A DNA stretch of 64,000 nucleotides from the NCBI GenBank assembly GCA_963828075.1, contig CAWHDH010000021.1:310001-374000 (forward strand), written 5' to 3'. Positions 1-7,897 of this stretch are shown piece by piece. The stretch comes from JACCYI01 sp963828075 (GTDB lineage: Bacteria; Actinomycetota; Thermoleophilia; Solirubrobacterales; Solirubrobacteraceae). The notes below the pieces were generated by a model. The model was not told the DNA's origin, searched no databases, and worked only from the letters and a program-made list of their open reading frames with translations. Every line of letters starts with the position of its first letter. The first letter of the stretch is position 1. The translations under genes were made by a program, and so were the position numbers.

Positions 1-182
1 GCCGGAAGCCCGGAGATGTACGCCTCCGGCTCGGCCACGCGCGTGTAGGGCCCCCACGAGAAGAAGCGCGTGACCGCCGGATCCGAGGCCAGCTCGAGCA
101 GCCGCGGCGCGTCCTCGACGGTGGCGTAGCGCAGCGTGAGCGCCGGGCCCGAGACGCGGACGGTGTCGTCATCGGCGGCCAC
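1..182 (-). CDS. GNAT-family N-acetyltransferase, N-terminal part (cut by window edge)
   Basis: About 60 residues are readable leftwards from a GTG at 182; the rest lies outside the window. The reading begins MAADDDTVRVSGPALTLRYA and continues TVEDAPRLLELASDPAVTRF, then FFSWGPYTRVAEPEAYISGL. This is the typical first beta strand and helix of GNAT acetyltransferases of the RimJ/ribosomal-protein type (TLRYATVEDAPRLLEL; a Trp-rich FFSWGPY loop). The acetyl-CoA binding loop is not present in the visible part, so the substrate cannot be predicted. A TAGGAT hexamer sits 9 nt upstream of the GTG, just inside the end of the preceding ABC gene, so this gene may be transcribed separately and leaderless. 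Confidence 0.75.
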   Translation of the reverse strand, partial: MAADDDTVRVSGPALTLRYATVEDAPRLLELASDPAVTRFFSWGPYTRVAEPEAYISGLP

Positions 183-191
183 GGGGCCGCG

Positions 192-197
192 ATCCTA
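192..197 (-). promoter_or_regulatory. -10-like TAGGAT for the GNAT gene
   Basis: TAGGAT on the minus strand ends 9 nt before the GTG at 182. There is no room for a Shine-Dalgarno site, and no convincing -35 is visible. It fits the leaderless pattern seen at many genes in the window. Confidence 0.35.
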
Positions 198-202
198 TGA
201 CC

Positions 203-1411
203 TCAGCCCGCCGGGACAGCCTCCGGCTCGGGCGCCGGCTGGGGCTCCTCCCCCACCGCCGCGCCGGTCGCGAGGTCGAACGCGTGCAGGCGCGCGGGGT
301 CGCAGACGAGGTCGACCATCTCGCCGCCGTTGATCGGCTCGTGGGCGTCGATGACCGCCGTGAAGGTCGCGCGGTCGTCGTCGGCGAGCAGGACGTCGTC
401 GCCCTTGCCGGCGTCGACGGCATCGCGCAGCGCCTCGGCGTCCACCCGCGGCGCCTCGACGGAGAAGACGACGTGGGTCTCGGTCCCCAGCCGCTCGACC
501 ACGTCGGCGCGCACCCGCAGCCGCGGCAGGGCCTCGTCGACGCCCGGCCCCGCGACGTCGATGTCGTGCGGCCGGATGCCCAGGACGACCGTGCGCCCCT
601 CCGCCGCGCGCAGCGACGACTTCACGGGCAGCGGGATCCGCAGCCCGGCGAAGCGCGCCTCGCCGTCCGCGATCGTCGCCTCCACGAGGTTCATCGCCGG
701 CGAGCCGATGAACGCGGCGACGAACAGGTTCGCGGGCCGCTCGAACAGGCGCTCGGGCGTGTCGCACTGCTGCAGCACGCCGCCGCGCAGGACCGCGACG
801 CGATCGCCGAGCGTCATCGCCTCGACCTGGTCGTGGGTCACGTAGATCGTGGTGATCCCGAGGCGCTCGTGCAGCTTGCCGAGCTGCGCGCGCATGCTCA
901 CGCGCAGCTTGGCGTCGAGGTTGGAGAGCGGCTCGTCCATCAGGAACGCGGCGGGCTCGCGCGCGATCGCGCGCCCCATCGCCACGCGCTGGCGCTGCCC
1001 GCCGGACAGCTCCCCCGGCTTGCGGTCCATCAGCTCGTCGAGGCCGAGGATCCGGGCCACCTCGTCGACGCGCTTGGCGATCTCCGGCTTCGGCTGGCCG
1101 CGCAGCTTGAGCCCGAAGCCGAGGTTGCCGCGGACGGTCAGGTGCGGGTACAGCGCGTAGCTCTGGAACACCATCGCGGTGTCGCGCTTGCGCGGGTCCA
1201 GGCGGGTGACGTCACGGTCGCCGATGTGGATCGTGCCCGCGGTGACCTCTTCGATCCCGGCGATCATCCGCATCATCGTGGACTTGCCGCAGCCCGACGG
1301 GCCGACCAGCACCATGAACTCGCCGTCGTGGATCGTCAGGTCGACCTCGTTGACGGCGGGCGGGCCGGACTTGTAGCGCTTGGTCAGTCCCTCGAGTCGG
1401 ATGGCGGGCAT
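203..1411 (-). CDS. Sugar ABC transporter ATP-binding protein (UgpC/MsmK/MsiK type)
   Basis: 402-residue ATPase that would energise carbohydrate import through the two permeases upstream. It has Walker A GPSGCGKST (residues 37-45), Q-loop FQSYALYPH (82-90), ABC signature LSGGQRQRV (135-143), Walker B FLMDEP (156-161) followed by LSNLDAKLR, the H-loop YVTHD, and a C-terminal TOBE/OB-fold regulatory half typical of MalK/UgpC/MsiK proteins. The ATG at 1411 is chosen because MPAIRLEGLTKRY is the family N-terminus; the open frame further upstream is compositional. It is the last gene of the amino-sugar operon, 17 bp after the SIS gene. In actinobacteria such ATPases can serve several sugar importers; here the gene is linked to one system. 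Confidence 0.95.
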   Translation of the reverse strand: MPAIRLEGLTKRYKSGPPAVNEVDLTIHDGEFMVLVGPSGCGKSTMMRMIAGIEEVTAGTIHIGDRDVTRLDPRKRDTAMVFQSYALYPHLTVRGNLGFGLKLRGQPKPEIAKRVDEVARILGLDELMDRKPGELSGGQRQRVAMGRAIAREPAAFLMDEPLSNLDAKLRVSMRAQLGKLHERLGITTIYVTHDQVEAMTLGDRVAVLRGGVLQQCDTPERLFERPANLFVAAFIGSPAMNLVEATIADGEARFAGLRIPLPVKSSLRAAEGRTVVLGIRPHDIDVAGPGVDEALPRLRVRADVVERLGTETHVVFSVEAPRVDAEALRDAVDAGKGDDVLLADDDRATFTAVIDAHEPINGGEMVDLVCDPARLHAFDLATGAAVGEEPQPAPEPEAVPAG

Positions 1412-1428
1412 CGGTCTGGTTTCTCTCC

Positions 1429-2439
1429 TCAGGTGGTGCGGGTGATCTTCGAAAGCCCGAACGGCCGGTCGACGTCGATGCCGAGCCGCTCGGCGAGTCC
1501 GACCGCGAGCAGCTGGGCGGGCACGACGGCGACGAGCGGGCTGAGCCACTCGGGCGTCTCCACGAGCTCGAGGCCGCCTTCGCCGATCACGGTCAGCGCG
1601 CCGCCGCGGGTGCGGACCGCGTCGGCGAGCTCCTGCATGACGCCGAGCGCCGGGCCGGGCGCCGCGATCGACAGGACGGGGAAGCCGGGGCCGACGACGG
1701 CGATCGGGCCGTGCATGAAGTCGGCGGGGGAGTAGGGCTCGGCGGCGACGCCGGCCAGCTCCTTGATCTTCAGCGCGGCCTCGAACGCGGTGCCGTAGTT
1801 CGCGCCGCGCCCGACGACGGCGAGGCGCTGCCAGCCGTCGGCGGCGGCCACGGCGGCGTGGATCCCGTCGGCGCTGACGGCGATCTGGCGCTCGAGTGCC
1901 TTGGGCATCGTGTGCAGCTCGCCGGTCAGCGACGCCTCGCCGCAGATCGCCGCGGCGAGCGCGGCGATCGCGCCGAGCGAGGCGGTGTAGGTCTTCGTCG
2001 CCGCGACCGACTCCTCGGCACCGGCGTGCAGCGCGATCGTCCGCGCGGCGGCGCGCGCCATCGGCGACTTGGGGTCGTTGGTGATCGCGATGGTGATGGC
2101 GCCCTGGCGGCGCGCCTCCTCGACCACCGTGACGATGTCGGGCGAGCTGCCCGATTGCGAGATGCCGATCACCAGCGCGTCGACGTAGCGCAGCGGGGCG
2201 TCGTAGAGGGTGTGCAGAGACGGCGACGCGAGCGCCACGGTCAGCCCGCAGAAGCGCCCGAGGACGTGCTGCGCGTAGCGCGCCGCGTTGTCCGACGACC
2301 CGCGCGCGGCGATGACCACGTAGCGCGGCCGGCGCCGCACGATCTCCGCGGCGGCGTCCTGGATGGCGGCGCCCTCCGCCTTCAGCAGCCGGTCCAGCAC
2401 GGCGGGCTGCTCTGCGATCTCGTTCCTAGCCAGCGACAA
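1429..2439 (-). CDS. SIS-domain protein, probable glucosamine-6-phosphate deaminase (NagB-II/AgaS-like)
   Basis: About 336 residues with two SIS (sugar isomerase) domains, like the isomerase half of GlmS but without the glutaminase half. Motifs include AARGSSDNAARYAQ (phosphosugar binding loop of the first domain), ISQSGSSPDIV, TKTYTASL and, in the second half, VVGRGANYGTAFEAALKIKE with the lysine-containing C-terminal helix region. After NagA, it would convert GlcN-6-P to Fru-6-P plus ammonia. The start is taken as TTG at 2439 because AAGGAGG lies 5 nt upstream and because EIAEQP normally lies near the family N-terminus; it then overlaps the end of nagA by 14 bp. A GTG at 2463 in the same frame is the alternative. 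Confidence 0.88.
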   Translation of the reverse strand: MSLARNEIAEQPAVLDRLLKAEGAAIQDAAAEIVRRRPRYVVIAARGSSDNAARYAQHVLGRFCGLTVALASPSLHTLYDAPLRYVDALVIGISQSGSSPDIVTVVEEARRQGAITIAITNDPKSPMARAAARTIALHAGAEESVAATKTYTASLGAIAALAAAICGEASLTGELHTMPKALERQIAVSADGIHAAVAAADGWQRLAVVGRGANYGTAFEAALKIKELAGVAAEPYSPADFMHGPIAVVGPGFPVLSIAAPGPALGVMQELADAVRTRGGALTVIGEGGLELVETPEWLSPLVAVVPAQLLAVGLAERLGIDVDRPFGLSKITRTT

Positions 2440-3523
2440 CAGTGCCTCCTTGCACGAGCACACGTTCGATGCTCAGTTGATCGTCGAGTACCACGATGTC
2501 CGCCGGGGCGCCGACCTCGATGCGGCCGAGGTCGGGACGGCGGGCGACCAGCGCGGGAACCGTCGAGGCCGCGCCGAGCGCCGCCTCGAGCGGGACGCCG
2601 AGGCCATGCAGGTTGCGCACCGCCTCGATCATTGTGAGCGCGCTTCCGGCGAGCTGGCCCTCGGGGCCGCGCACGACCCCGTCGGCCGCCCGCACGAGCT
2701 GCGAGCCGAGCCTGAACTCCCCGTCGCCCATCCCTGCGGCCGCGACCGCGTCGGTGACGAGCGCGAAGCGCCCCGCCGCCGCGTGCCACGCCATCCGCGC
2801 CGTGTCCGGCGCCAGGTGGTGATGGTCGACGATGACCTGCACGGTGACGTCGGGCCGGGTGAGCGCGGCGACGGCGATGCTCGGGTCGCGCGGCGTGCCC
2901 GGCCGCATCGCGTTGTGCAGGTGGGTGACGGTGCGGATGCCGCGGTCGAAGGCGAGGTGCGCCTCGGCGGCGGTGGCGTCGGTGTGGCCGGCCGAGACGG
3001 TGATCTCGCGGGCGACGAGCTCGTCGATGAGGTCGAACGCGCCGGCCAGCTCGGGCGCGAGCGTGACCTGGCGGACCCGGCCGCCGTCGAGCAGCCGCCG
3101 CAGCAGCGCGAGGTCGGGCGCCCGGCAGTGCTCGAGGGCGTGGACGCCGAGCCGGCGCGGCGACAGGAACGGCCCTTCGAGGTGGGCGCCGATGATGCGG
3201 GGCCCCGAGACGTCGGACGGCATCGCGGCGAGCGCGGCGAGCAGGTCCTCCTCCGGGGAGGTCACGAAGGTCGGCTGGTAGGCGGTGGTCCCGAACGCGA
3301 GCATGGCGGCGCCGACGCGCTCGTAGTCGGCGCGGTCGGCGGTCATCAGGTCGACGCCGGCGAAGCCATTGACCTGCAGGTCGACGAAGCCCGGCGCAGC
3401 GATGCCGCGGGCGGCCCCGCCGTTGGCCGGCAGGCCGACGCCGGCGACGACGCCGTCGGCGACCTCGACGTCGCCGGGCAGGAGCCGCCCGGCGACGAGG
3501 GCGGCGCCGACGCCGAGCCTCAC
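2426..3523 (-). CDS. nagA: N-acetylglucosamine-6-phosphate deacetylase
   Basis: 365-residue amidohydrolase that removes acetate from GlcNAc-6-P. Visible family motifs are the N-terminal PGFVDLQVNGFAGVDLM, GAHLEGPFLSPRRLGVH (metal-ligand Glu region), VSAGHTDAT, VTHLHNAMRP (metal-binding histidines), IVDHHHL and LVTDAVAAAGMGDGEF (catalytic Asp). The start is the GTG at 3523, which overlaps the TGA of the permease gene (GTGA), so translation is coupled. It lies between permease and SIS genes in a seven-gene amino-sugar operon; the neighbours support GlcNAc or chitooligosaccharides as substrate. The second domain is complete and nothing is missing. Confidence 0.93.
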   Translation of the reverse strand: MRLGVGAALVAGRLLPGDVEVADGVVAGVGLPANGGAARGIAAPGFVDLQVNGFAGVDLMTADRADYERVGAAMLAFGTTAYQPTFVTSPEEDLLAALAAMPSDVSGPRIIGAHLEGPFLSPRRLGVHALEHCRAPDLALLRRLLDGGRVRQVTLAPELAGAFDLIDELVAREITVSAGHTDATAAEAHLAFDRGIRTVTHLHNAMRPGTPRDPSIAVAALTRPDVTVQVIVDHHHLAPDTARMAWHAAAGRFALVTDAVAAAGMGDGEFRLGSQLVRAADGVVRGPEGQLAGSALTMIEAVRNLHGLGVPLEAALGAASTVPALVARRPDLGRIEVGAPADIVVLDDQLSIERVLVQGGTVVAG

Positions 3524-4347
3524 CCCTTCACCGCCCCGGTGGTCCGGGTCGTCATCAGCTGCTTGCGCAGCGCCACGAACAGGAGCGCGACCGGCAGCGT
3601 GTACAGCACGCTCGTGGCCATCACGGCGCCCCAGTCGGTGTCGCCGCGGCCGACGAAGCTCTGCAGCACCAGCGGGACCGTCTTTCGCTCCTCCTGGTTG
3701 ATGAAGGTGAGCGCGAGGAGGAACTCCTTCCAGGCCTCGAGGAAGCAGAGGACGGCACACGTGGCCAGGCCGGGCGCGGCGAGCGGGAGGATGACCCGGA
3801 ACATCGCTCCCACCCGCGTCGCCCCGTCGATGCGCGCCGCGTGTTCCAACTCCGCGGGTATCGATATCAAGAAGCCCCGCATCACCCAGATCGCGAGCGG
3901 CACCGTGAACGCCATGTAGCTGGTCACGAGCGCCCAGTAGGTGCCGAGCATCCCCGCCTTGCGCATGATCACGAACAGCGGGATCACCAGCACGACGAGC
4001 GGGAACATCTGGGTCATCAGCACGAGCATCATCAGGACCTTGCGGCCGGGCAGGTCGAAGCGCGCGAGCGCGTAGGCGGCGAACGTCGCGACGAGCAGGC
4101 AGACGACCGTGGTCATGCCCGCGACGATGAGCGAGTTCATCAGCGCGCGGCCGACGTGGCCCTCGCCGAGCACCCGCGTGTACTGGCCCCACTGCGGGTC
4201 GCTCGGCCACAGGTCGGGCGTCCGCGAGTAGATCTCCGACCGCGGCTTGAGCGACGTGATCACGACCCAGTAGACCGGGAACAGCGCGAAGATCGCGAAG
4301 CCGACCATGGCGACGTACATCCACCCGCGGCGCAGGGCCCACGTCAT
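3520..4347 (-). CDS. Carbohydrate ABC transporter permease, MalG/ChiG type
   Basis: 275-residue inner-membrane permease with six predicted membrane segments. It starts MTWALRRGWMYVAMVGFAIF, with the first segment at about residues 10-30, followed by the usual large external loop (SLKPRSEIYSRTPDLWPSDP). The cytoplasmic EAA loop is clear (EHAARIDGATRVGAMFRVIL) and contacts the ATPase. The ATG at 4347 overlaps the stop of the upstream permease (ATGA), so the two permeases are translationally coupled. Substrate specificity is inferred from the adjacent nagA/SIS genes, not from this protein. Confidence 0.95.
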   Translation of the reverse strand: MTWALRRGWMYVAMVGFAIFALFPVYWVVITSLKPRSEIYSRTPDLWPSDPQWGQYTRVLGEGHVGRALMNSLIVAGMTTVVCLLVATFAAYALARFDLPGRKVLMMLVLMTQMFPLVVLVIPLFVIMRKAGMLGTYWALVTSYMAFTVPLAIWVMRGFLISIPAELEHAARIDGATRVGAMFRVILPLAAPGLATCAVLCFLEAWKEFLLALTFINQEERKTVPLVLQSFVGRGDTDWGAVMATSVLYTLPVALLFVALRKQLMTTRTTGAVKG

Positions 4348-5306
4348 GCCGTCTGCTCCTTCCCGATCAGCTTCACGTAGAAGATCGAGAAGACGAGGAG
4401 GACCAGGAAGAGGATGACGGCGATCGCCGAGCCGACGCCGTAGTGGCCGAGCGCGAAGGACTCGCGGTAGGCGGTGACGGCAGCCGTGTCGGCCGCGCGG
4501 CCGGGCACCCCCTGGGCCATCACGAAGATCTGGTCGAAGATCCGGAAGTCCCAGATCGTCGAGAACACGACGAGCACGGCGATGATCGGCCGTAGCAGCG
4601 GGAGCGTGACGAGCCGGAAGCTCTGCCAGGCCGTGGCCCCGTCGGCGCGGGCGGCGTCGAGCGTGTCCTTGGGCAGCGTCTGCAGGCCGGCCAGCAGCGA
4701 GACCGCGATGAACGGGAACGACTGCCAGACGACGGTGACGAAGATCGCGACGTACGCCGAGTTGCGGTCCGCGAACCAGGCGAAGTCCTCGAAGTGCGAG
4801 AAGCCGACGTTCACCAGCACCCAGTTGACGAAGCCGTAGCGATCGTCGAACAGCCAGCGCCAGATCGCGCTGGCGGCGATGGCCGGGACCGCCCACGGGA
4901 GGATCAGGGCGACGACCCAGAACGTCGTGCCGCGCAGGCGCTGGTTGAGCAGCAGGGCGGCGGCGAAGCCGACGACCATCGTGCCGATCACGCACGCCGT
5001 GCCGAAGACGACGGTGTTGATCAGCGACACCCGGAGGTGCTCGTCGGTGAACGCCTCCTTGTAGTTCTCGAGGCCCACCCACTCGCCGGAGCCGTTGATC
5101 AGGTCGCCGAGGCGGGTCTCGGTGAACGACAGCCAGATCGTCTTGACCAGCGGGTAGCCGATCAGCCCGGCGATGATGATGAGCGCGGGGAGCAGCAGCA
5201 GCACCGGCAGGGTGAACTTGCTCACCGCCCGCTCGACGCGCGCCAGGCGCTCCCGCCGCGGGGCGCGCAGTGCGCGCCCCGCGGCGACGGTGGAGCTCGT
5301 GCTCAC
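4344..5306 (-). CDS. Carbohydrate ABC transporter permease, MalF type
   Basis: 320 residues: a basic N-terminus, a first membrane helix at about residues 32-54 (TLPVLLLLPALIIIAGLIGY), and five further helices. The EAA loop reads TLDAARADGATAWQSFRLVT. It forms the translocation channel with the MalG-type partner encoded immediately downstream. The GTG start at 5306 overlaps the stop of the binding-protein gene (GTGA). The family usually has six helices in this short MalF form, as here. Confidence 0.95.
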   Translation of the reverse strand: MSTSSTVAAGRALRAPRRERLARVERAVSKFTLPVLLLLPALIIIAGLIGYPLVKTIWLSFTETRLGDLINGSGEWVGLENYKEAFTDEHLRVSLINTVVFGTACVIGTMVVGFAAALLLNQRLRGTTFWVVALILPWAVPAIAASAIWRWLFDDRYGFVNWVLVNVGFSHFEDFAWFADRNSAYVAIFVTVVWQSFPFIAVSLLAGLQTLPKDTLDAARADGATAWQSFRLVTLPLLRPIIAVLVVFSTIWDFRIFDQIFVMAQGVPGRAADTAAVTAYRESFALGHYGVGSAIAVILFLVLLVFSIFYVKLIGKEQTA

Positions 5307-6589
5307 GCGCCGAACTCCTCGTCCATCTTGGTGGCCATGTTCTTGGCGGCCTCCTCAGGGGTCTGCTGGCCCTTCATGACCTTCTGGATCTCGCCGTCGA
5401 AGATGTTCGCGCCCTCGAGCCCGCCCCAGCGGGGCGACGGCGGGTACACCTTCGAGTTCTCGAGCAGCTGCTCGGCGAACGGCTTCTTGACCTCGTCCTC
5501 GAGGTAGCCCGAGGCCTTGATGCCGTCGACCGTGCCGGGCAGGAACCCGATCGCGCTCGTGAACTTGTTGAGGTTCTCGGCTTCGAGCATGTAGTCGACG
5601 AACGCGGTCGCGAGCGCCGTGTTCTTGGACTCCTTGAACACCACCAGGTGGCTGCCGCCGGCGAACGCGATGCTCTTGCCGGCCGGACCGGAAGGCGCGA
5701 GCGACGTGCCGATCTTGTCCTTGAGCTCCTTCTTGGTGTCGGTGATCGTCGTGTACTGCCAGCCGCCGCCGATCATCATCGCGATGTCGCCGTTGATGAA
5801 CGCCTCCTGGACGTCGGGCTCCTCCCAGCCGACCGACGCCTTCGGCATGTAGCCCTCCTTGTAGAGGTCGGCGTAGTACTTGATGCCCGCGACGCCCTCC
5901 GGCGAGTTGATCGCGGACTTCCAGGTCTCGCCCTCCTGCGTGGCGATCTCACCGCCGGCCTGCCAGATCATCGGCAGGTAGAGGTGCTCGGTCAGGCCGG
6001 TGAAGCCGATCGGCGAGATGTCGGGGTTCGACTTCTTGATCGCCGCGGCGGCCGCCTTGAACTCGTCCCAGTTCGTGGGCGGTTCGACGCCGGCCTTCTC
6101 GAGGATGTCCTTGCGGTAGATCAGGCCGCGGGCGCCCGCGTACCAGGGCTTGCCCCAGACCTTGCCGTCGAGCGTCGCCGCGTCGACGAGGCTCGAGACG
6201 TACTTGCCCGACGCCGCCTGGTCCACCTCGGTGAACGCGCCCTGCTCGGCGAACTCGGGCGTCCAGGTCGTGCCCATCTCGGCGGCGTCCGGCACCTTGC
6301 CGCCGGCGATGGCCGTCGTGAACTTGTCGTGGGCCTGGCCCCACGGGACGAACTCGACGTTCACCGTCGAGCCGGCGTTCTTGGTCTGGAACTCCGACGC
6401 GTAGTCCTTGAACACCTTCTGGAGCGCCGGCGAGCCGGGGTCCATGATCCAGACGCTCGCCGAGCCGGAGAGCTTGGCCGGCTTGCCGTCATCCGACTTC
6501 GCCGCCGGCTTGTCTTCATCGCCGCCGCACGCGCCGAGCGCGAGCGCCATCAGAACGGCCGTCACGGCCGCCATCCACCTGCTTCGCAT
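5303..6589 (-). CDS. Extracellular solute-binding lipoprotein of sugar ABC transporter (family 1)
   Basis: 428-residue binding protein. It starts at ATG 6589, behind GAGGAGG. The N-terminus MRSRWMAAVTAVLMALALGA is a lipoprotein signal peptide with lipobox LGAC and Cys21 as the lipidated residue. The mature part is a family-1 solute-binding fold (SVWIMDPGSPALQKVFKDYA; VEFVPWGQAHDKFTTAIAGG; PDAAEMGTTWTPEFAEQGAF; GKPWYAGARGLIYRKDILEK). It captures the sugar outside the membrane and delivers it to the MalF/MalG-type pair. It is closest in style to NgcE/DasA-type GlcNAc or chitobiose binders; that specificity rests on operon context. A 137-bp gap with a small hairpin separates it from the regulator gene. 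Confidence 0.93.
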   Translation of the reverse strand: MRSRWMAAVTAVLMALALGACGGDEDKPAAKSDDGKPAKLSGSASVWIMDPGSPALQKVFKDYASEFQTKNAGSTVNVEFVPWGQAHDKFTTAIAGGKVPDAAEMGTTWTPEFAEQGAFTEVDQAASGKYVSSLVDAATLDGKVWGKPWYAGARGLIYRKDILEKAGVEPPTNWDEFKAAAAAIKKSNPDISPIGFTGLTEHLYLPMIWQAGGEIATQEGETWKSAINSPEGVAGIKYYADLYKEGYMPKASVGWEEPDVQEAFINGDIAMMIGGGWQYTTITDTKKELKDKIGTSLAPSGPAGKSIAFAGGSHLVVFKESKNTALATAFVDYMLEAENLNKFTSAIGFLPGTVDGIKASGYLEDEVKKPFAEQLLENSKVYPPSPRWGGLEGANIFDGEIQKVMKGQQTPEEAAKNMATKMDEEFGA

Positions 6590-6683
6590 GAAATCGTCCT
6601 CCTCGTGACCACCCCCGGACGGGAGTGGGATGATTCCGAGGTGTCGCCCCGCAAACGGCGGCACCGATGCACACCCCCGGCGG

Positions 6684-6698
6684 CCGCCTCCGAGGCGG
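6684..6698. other. Short hairpin in the regulator-binding protein gap
   Basis: CCGCCT-CCG-AGGCGG forms a 6-bp stem with a 3-nt loop in the 137-bp gap (6590-6726) between the regulator and the binding-protein gene. It has no T-tract on the minus strand, so it is not a clear terminator. It could be an mRNA stability element that sets the relative level of the binding protein, or chance in a GC-rich gap. Confidence 0.3.
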
Positions 6699-6726
6699 TC
6701 GCCGGCCTTTGCTTGGACCGGCTGAC

Positions 6727-7473
6727 CTAGCGCAACGCGGGCCGGAGCTCCGTGACCAGCCGGTACCGATCCCCCCGGTACAAGGACCGCACGAGCTCCA
6801 CCACCTCCCCTCGTGCGCTCTCGGTGACACGTTCGAACAGGAAGGCGGGCGCGTGCACCGGCACGCCGAGGATCTCCGCCTCCTCCTGGCTGACGACCGT
6901 CGGCTCGATCGTCTGCACGCCGGAGGCGAGGACGATGCCGAAGCGGTCCTGCAGGAGCTGGTAGAAGGAGTGGCGCTCGAGGTCCTCGCGGGTGAGCCCT
7001 GGGACCAGAGCCTTCGGGACGTAGAGGAACTCGATGGCCATCGTGTCCTCGTCGGCGAGCCGTAGACGGCGGATCGCGTAGACCTCGTCGACCGGGGACA
7101 CGTGGAGCTTCTGGCCGAGCTTGGCGCCGGCGCTGATGGTCTCGAACGAGAGCACCCGGCTGCCCGGCCGCATGCCGCGCCGGCCCATGTCCTCGGAGAA
7201 CGACGTCATGGTCAGCGGCAGCGCGATCTTCGGCTCGGCGACGTAGGTGCCGCTTCCGTGCCGGCGGGTCAGCAGCCCTTCCCGCACCAGCTCGTCGACC
7301 GCCGCGCGCAGCGTCGGCCGCGACACGCTGAAGTCGGCGGCCAGGCGGCGCTCGGACGGGATCGCGTCACCGGTCTGGAGCTCGTCGAGCATCGAGAGCA
7401 GCTCGTCGCGCACGAGCGCCTGCTTACCTGCGGCGGGCCGGCCTCTGCCGTTGGTGCTCGCGTTCACGCTCAC
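6727..7473 (-). CDS. GntR-family (HutC/DasR/NagR subfamily) transcriptional regulator
   Basis: 248 residues. The N-terminal winged helix-turn-helix (about residues 15-78) has the GntR signature IPSERRLAADFSVSRPTLRA. The C-terminal UTRA effector domain (about 90-245) includes YAIRRLRLADEDTMAIEFLY and ends EVVELVRSLYRGDRYRL, as in DasR/NagR, which sense GlcN-6-P or GlcNAc-6-P. It is the first gene of the amino-sugar operon. A TGGTCNNGACCA operator lies 31 bp upstream over the -35 box, so it most likely represses its own operon until amino-sugar phosphate binds. The GTG start at 7473 lies only 8 nt beyond a -10 box, so the transcript is probably leaderless. Confidence 0.93.
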   Translation of the reverse strand: MSVNASTNGRGRPAAGKQALVRDELLSMLDELQTGDAIPSERRLAADFSVSRPTLRAAVDELVREGLLTRRHGSGTYVAEPKIALPLTMTSFSEDMGRRGMRPGSRVLSFETISAGAKLGQKLHVSPVDEVYAIRRLRLADEDTMAIEFLYVPKALVPGLTREDLERHSFYQLLQDRFGIVLASGVQTIEPTVVSQEEAEILGVPVHAPAFLFERVTESARGEVVELVRSLYRGDRYRLVTELRPALR

Positions 7474-7481
7474 GGCTCGGC

Positions 7482-7510
7482 ACCATACAGAGTGGTAAGG
7501 AAGTGGTCAA
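7482..7510 (-). promoter_or_regulatory. Promoter of the amino-sugar operon (TTGACC-17-TATGGT)
   Basis: On the minus strand TTGACC (7510-7505) and TATGGT (7487-7482) are separated by exactly 17 nt. The GTG of the regulator follows 8 nt after the -10, which predicts a leaderless or near-leaderless mRNA. Confidence 0.8.
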
Positions 7511-7515
7511 GACCA
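7504..7515. promoter_or_regulatory. dre-type operator for the NagR/DasR-like regulator
   Basis: TGGTCAAGACCA is a perfect 5+5 bp palindrome with a 2-bp centre. It matches the core TGGTCTAGACCA of DasR-responsive elements known from Streptomyces and NagR sites in Bacillus. It covers the -35 box of the operon promoter, where repressor binding would block RNA polymerase. Confidence 0.85.
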
Positions 7516-7636
7516 ATTACCGGGTGGTGCGTTTGCTCTGGCCGCCCATGTGCGGCGGGTGTGGCGGGATCGGGCGGGCTGGACTGCGGTCTGGTGAGGG
7601 ACGCGGGTCGGGCGGCGGGTGGCGGGTCGGGCGGGA

Positions 7637-7753
7637 GGCGGCTCAATCCGACACTCGATCGGTTCCGCGAGGGAATCGCCGGATTGTGCCGCCAGGAGCG
7701 GCTCAATCCGACTTTCGATCGTTCATCCGCCTCGATCGTCGGGTTGAGCCGCC
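7637..7753. repeat. Two tandem 57-bp hairpin (REP/BIME-like) units
   Basis: Unit 1 (7637-7693) has arms GGCGGCTCAATCCGAC and GCCGGATTGTGCCGCC. Unit 2 (7697-7753) has arms AGCGGCTCAATCCGAC and GTCGGGTTGAGCCGCC. Both are exactly 57 bp and are offset by 60 bp. Arms are conserved in sequence while the centres differ; unit 2 has CGATCG boxes on both sides of its loop. Conserved arms with free loops are the hallmark of REP-type elements or RNA hairpins. Position after sthA (minus strand) would also allow a role in mRNA 3' end formation. Confidence 0.8.
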
Positions 7754-7805
7754 TCTCCGCCCCCGCCCGCACCCCTACTCCTCCCTCACCGCGCTTTTCC
7801 ACCCG

Positions 7806-7889
7806 GCCGGCGCCCGAGCGGGGGACCCCGGTCAGTGCCAGCGCGCAGTTCAACCCCGCCGGCGCCCGAGCACACCCGGATCAGTGCCA
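7806..7889. repeat. Direct repeat near the sthA stop
   Basis: GCCGGCGCCCGAGC followed a few bases later by CCCGG(T/A)TCAGTGCCA occurs twice, at 7806-7840 and 7858-7889, with a small length difference in the middle. Both copies are downstream of the sthA stop. Function unknown. Confidence 0.6.
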
Positions 7890-7897
7890 CCCAGAGC

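Larger units (their letters stand above)
7530..7897. other. Non-coding region with repeats between amino-sugar operon and sthA
   Basis: No protein-coding signal was found here. The stretch lies upstream of the regulator promoter and downstream of sthA. It contains a G-rich segment (about 7535-7635), two tandem 57-bp hairpin units, and a direct repeat close to the sthA stop; these are listed separately. Confidence 0.7.

Noticed and set aside
197..1735. Long plus-strand open frame (512 codons) opposite the ABC ATPase
   Set aside because: It is antisense to a gene with all ABC motifs; high GC removes stop codons from the opposite strand. The product has no recognisable domain.
7637..7753. CRISPR array
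   Set aside because: Only two units, each a hairpin of 57 bp with variable loops, no spacer-repeat alternation and no cas genes.
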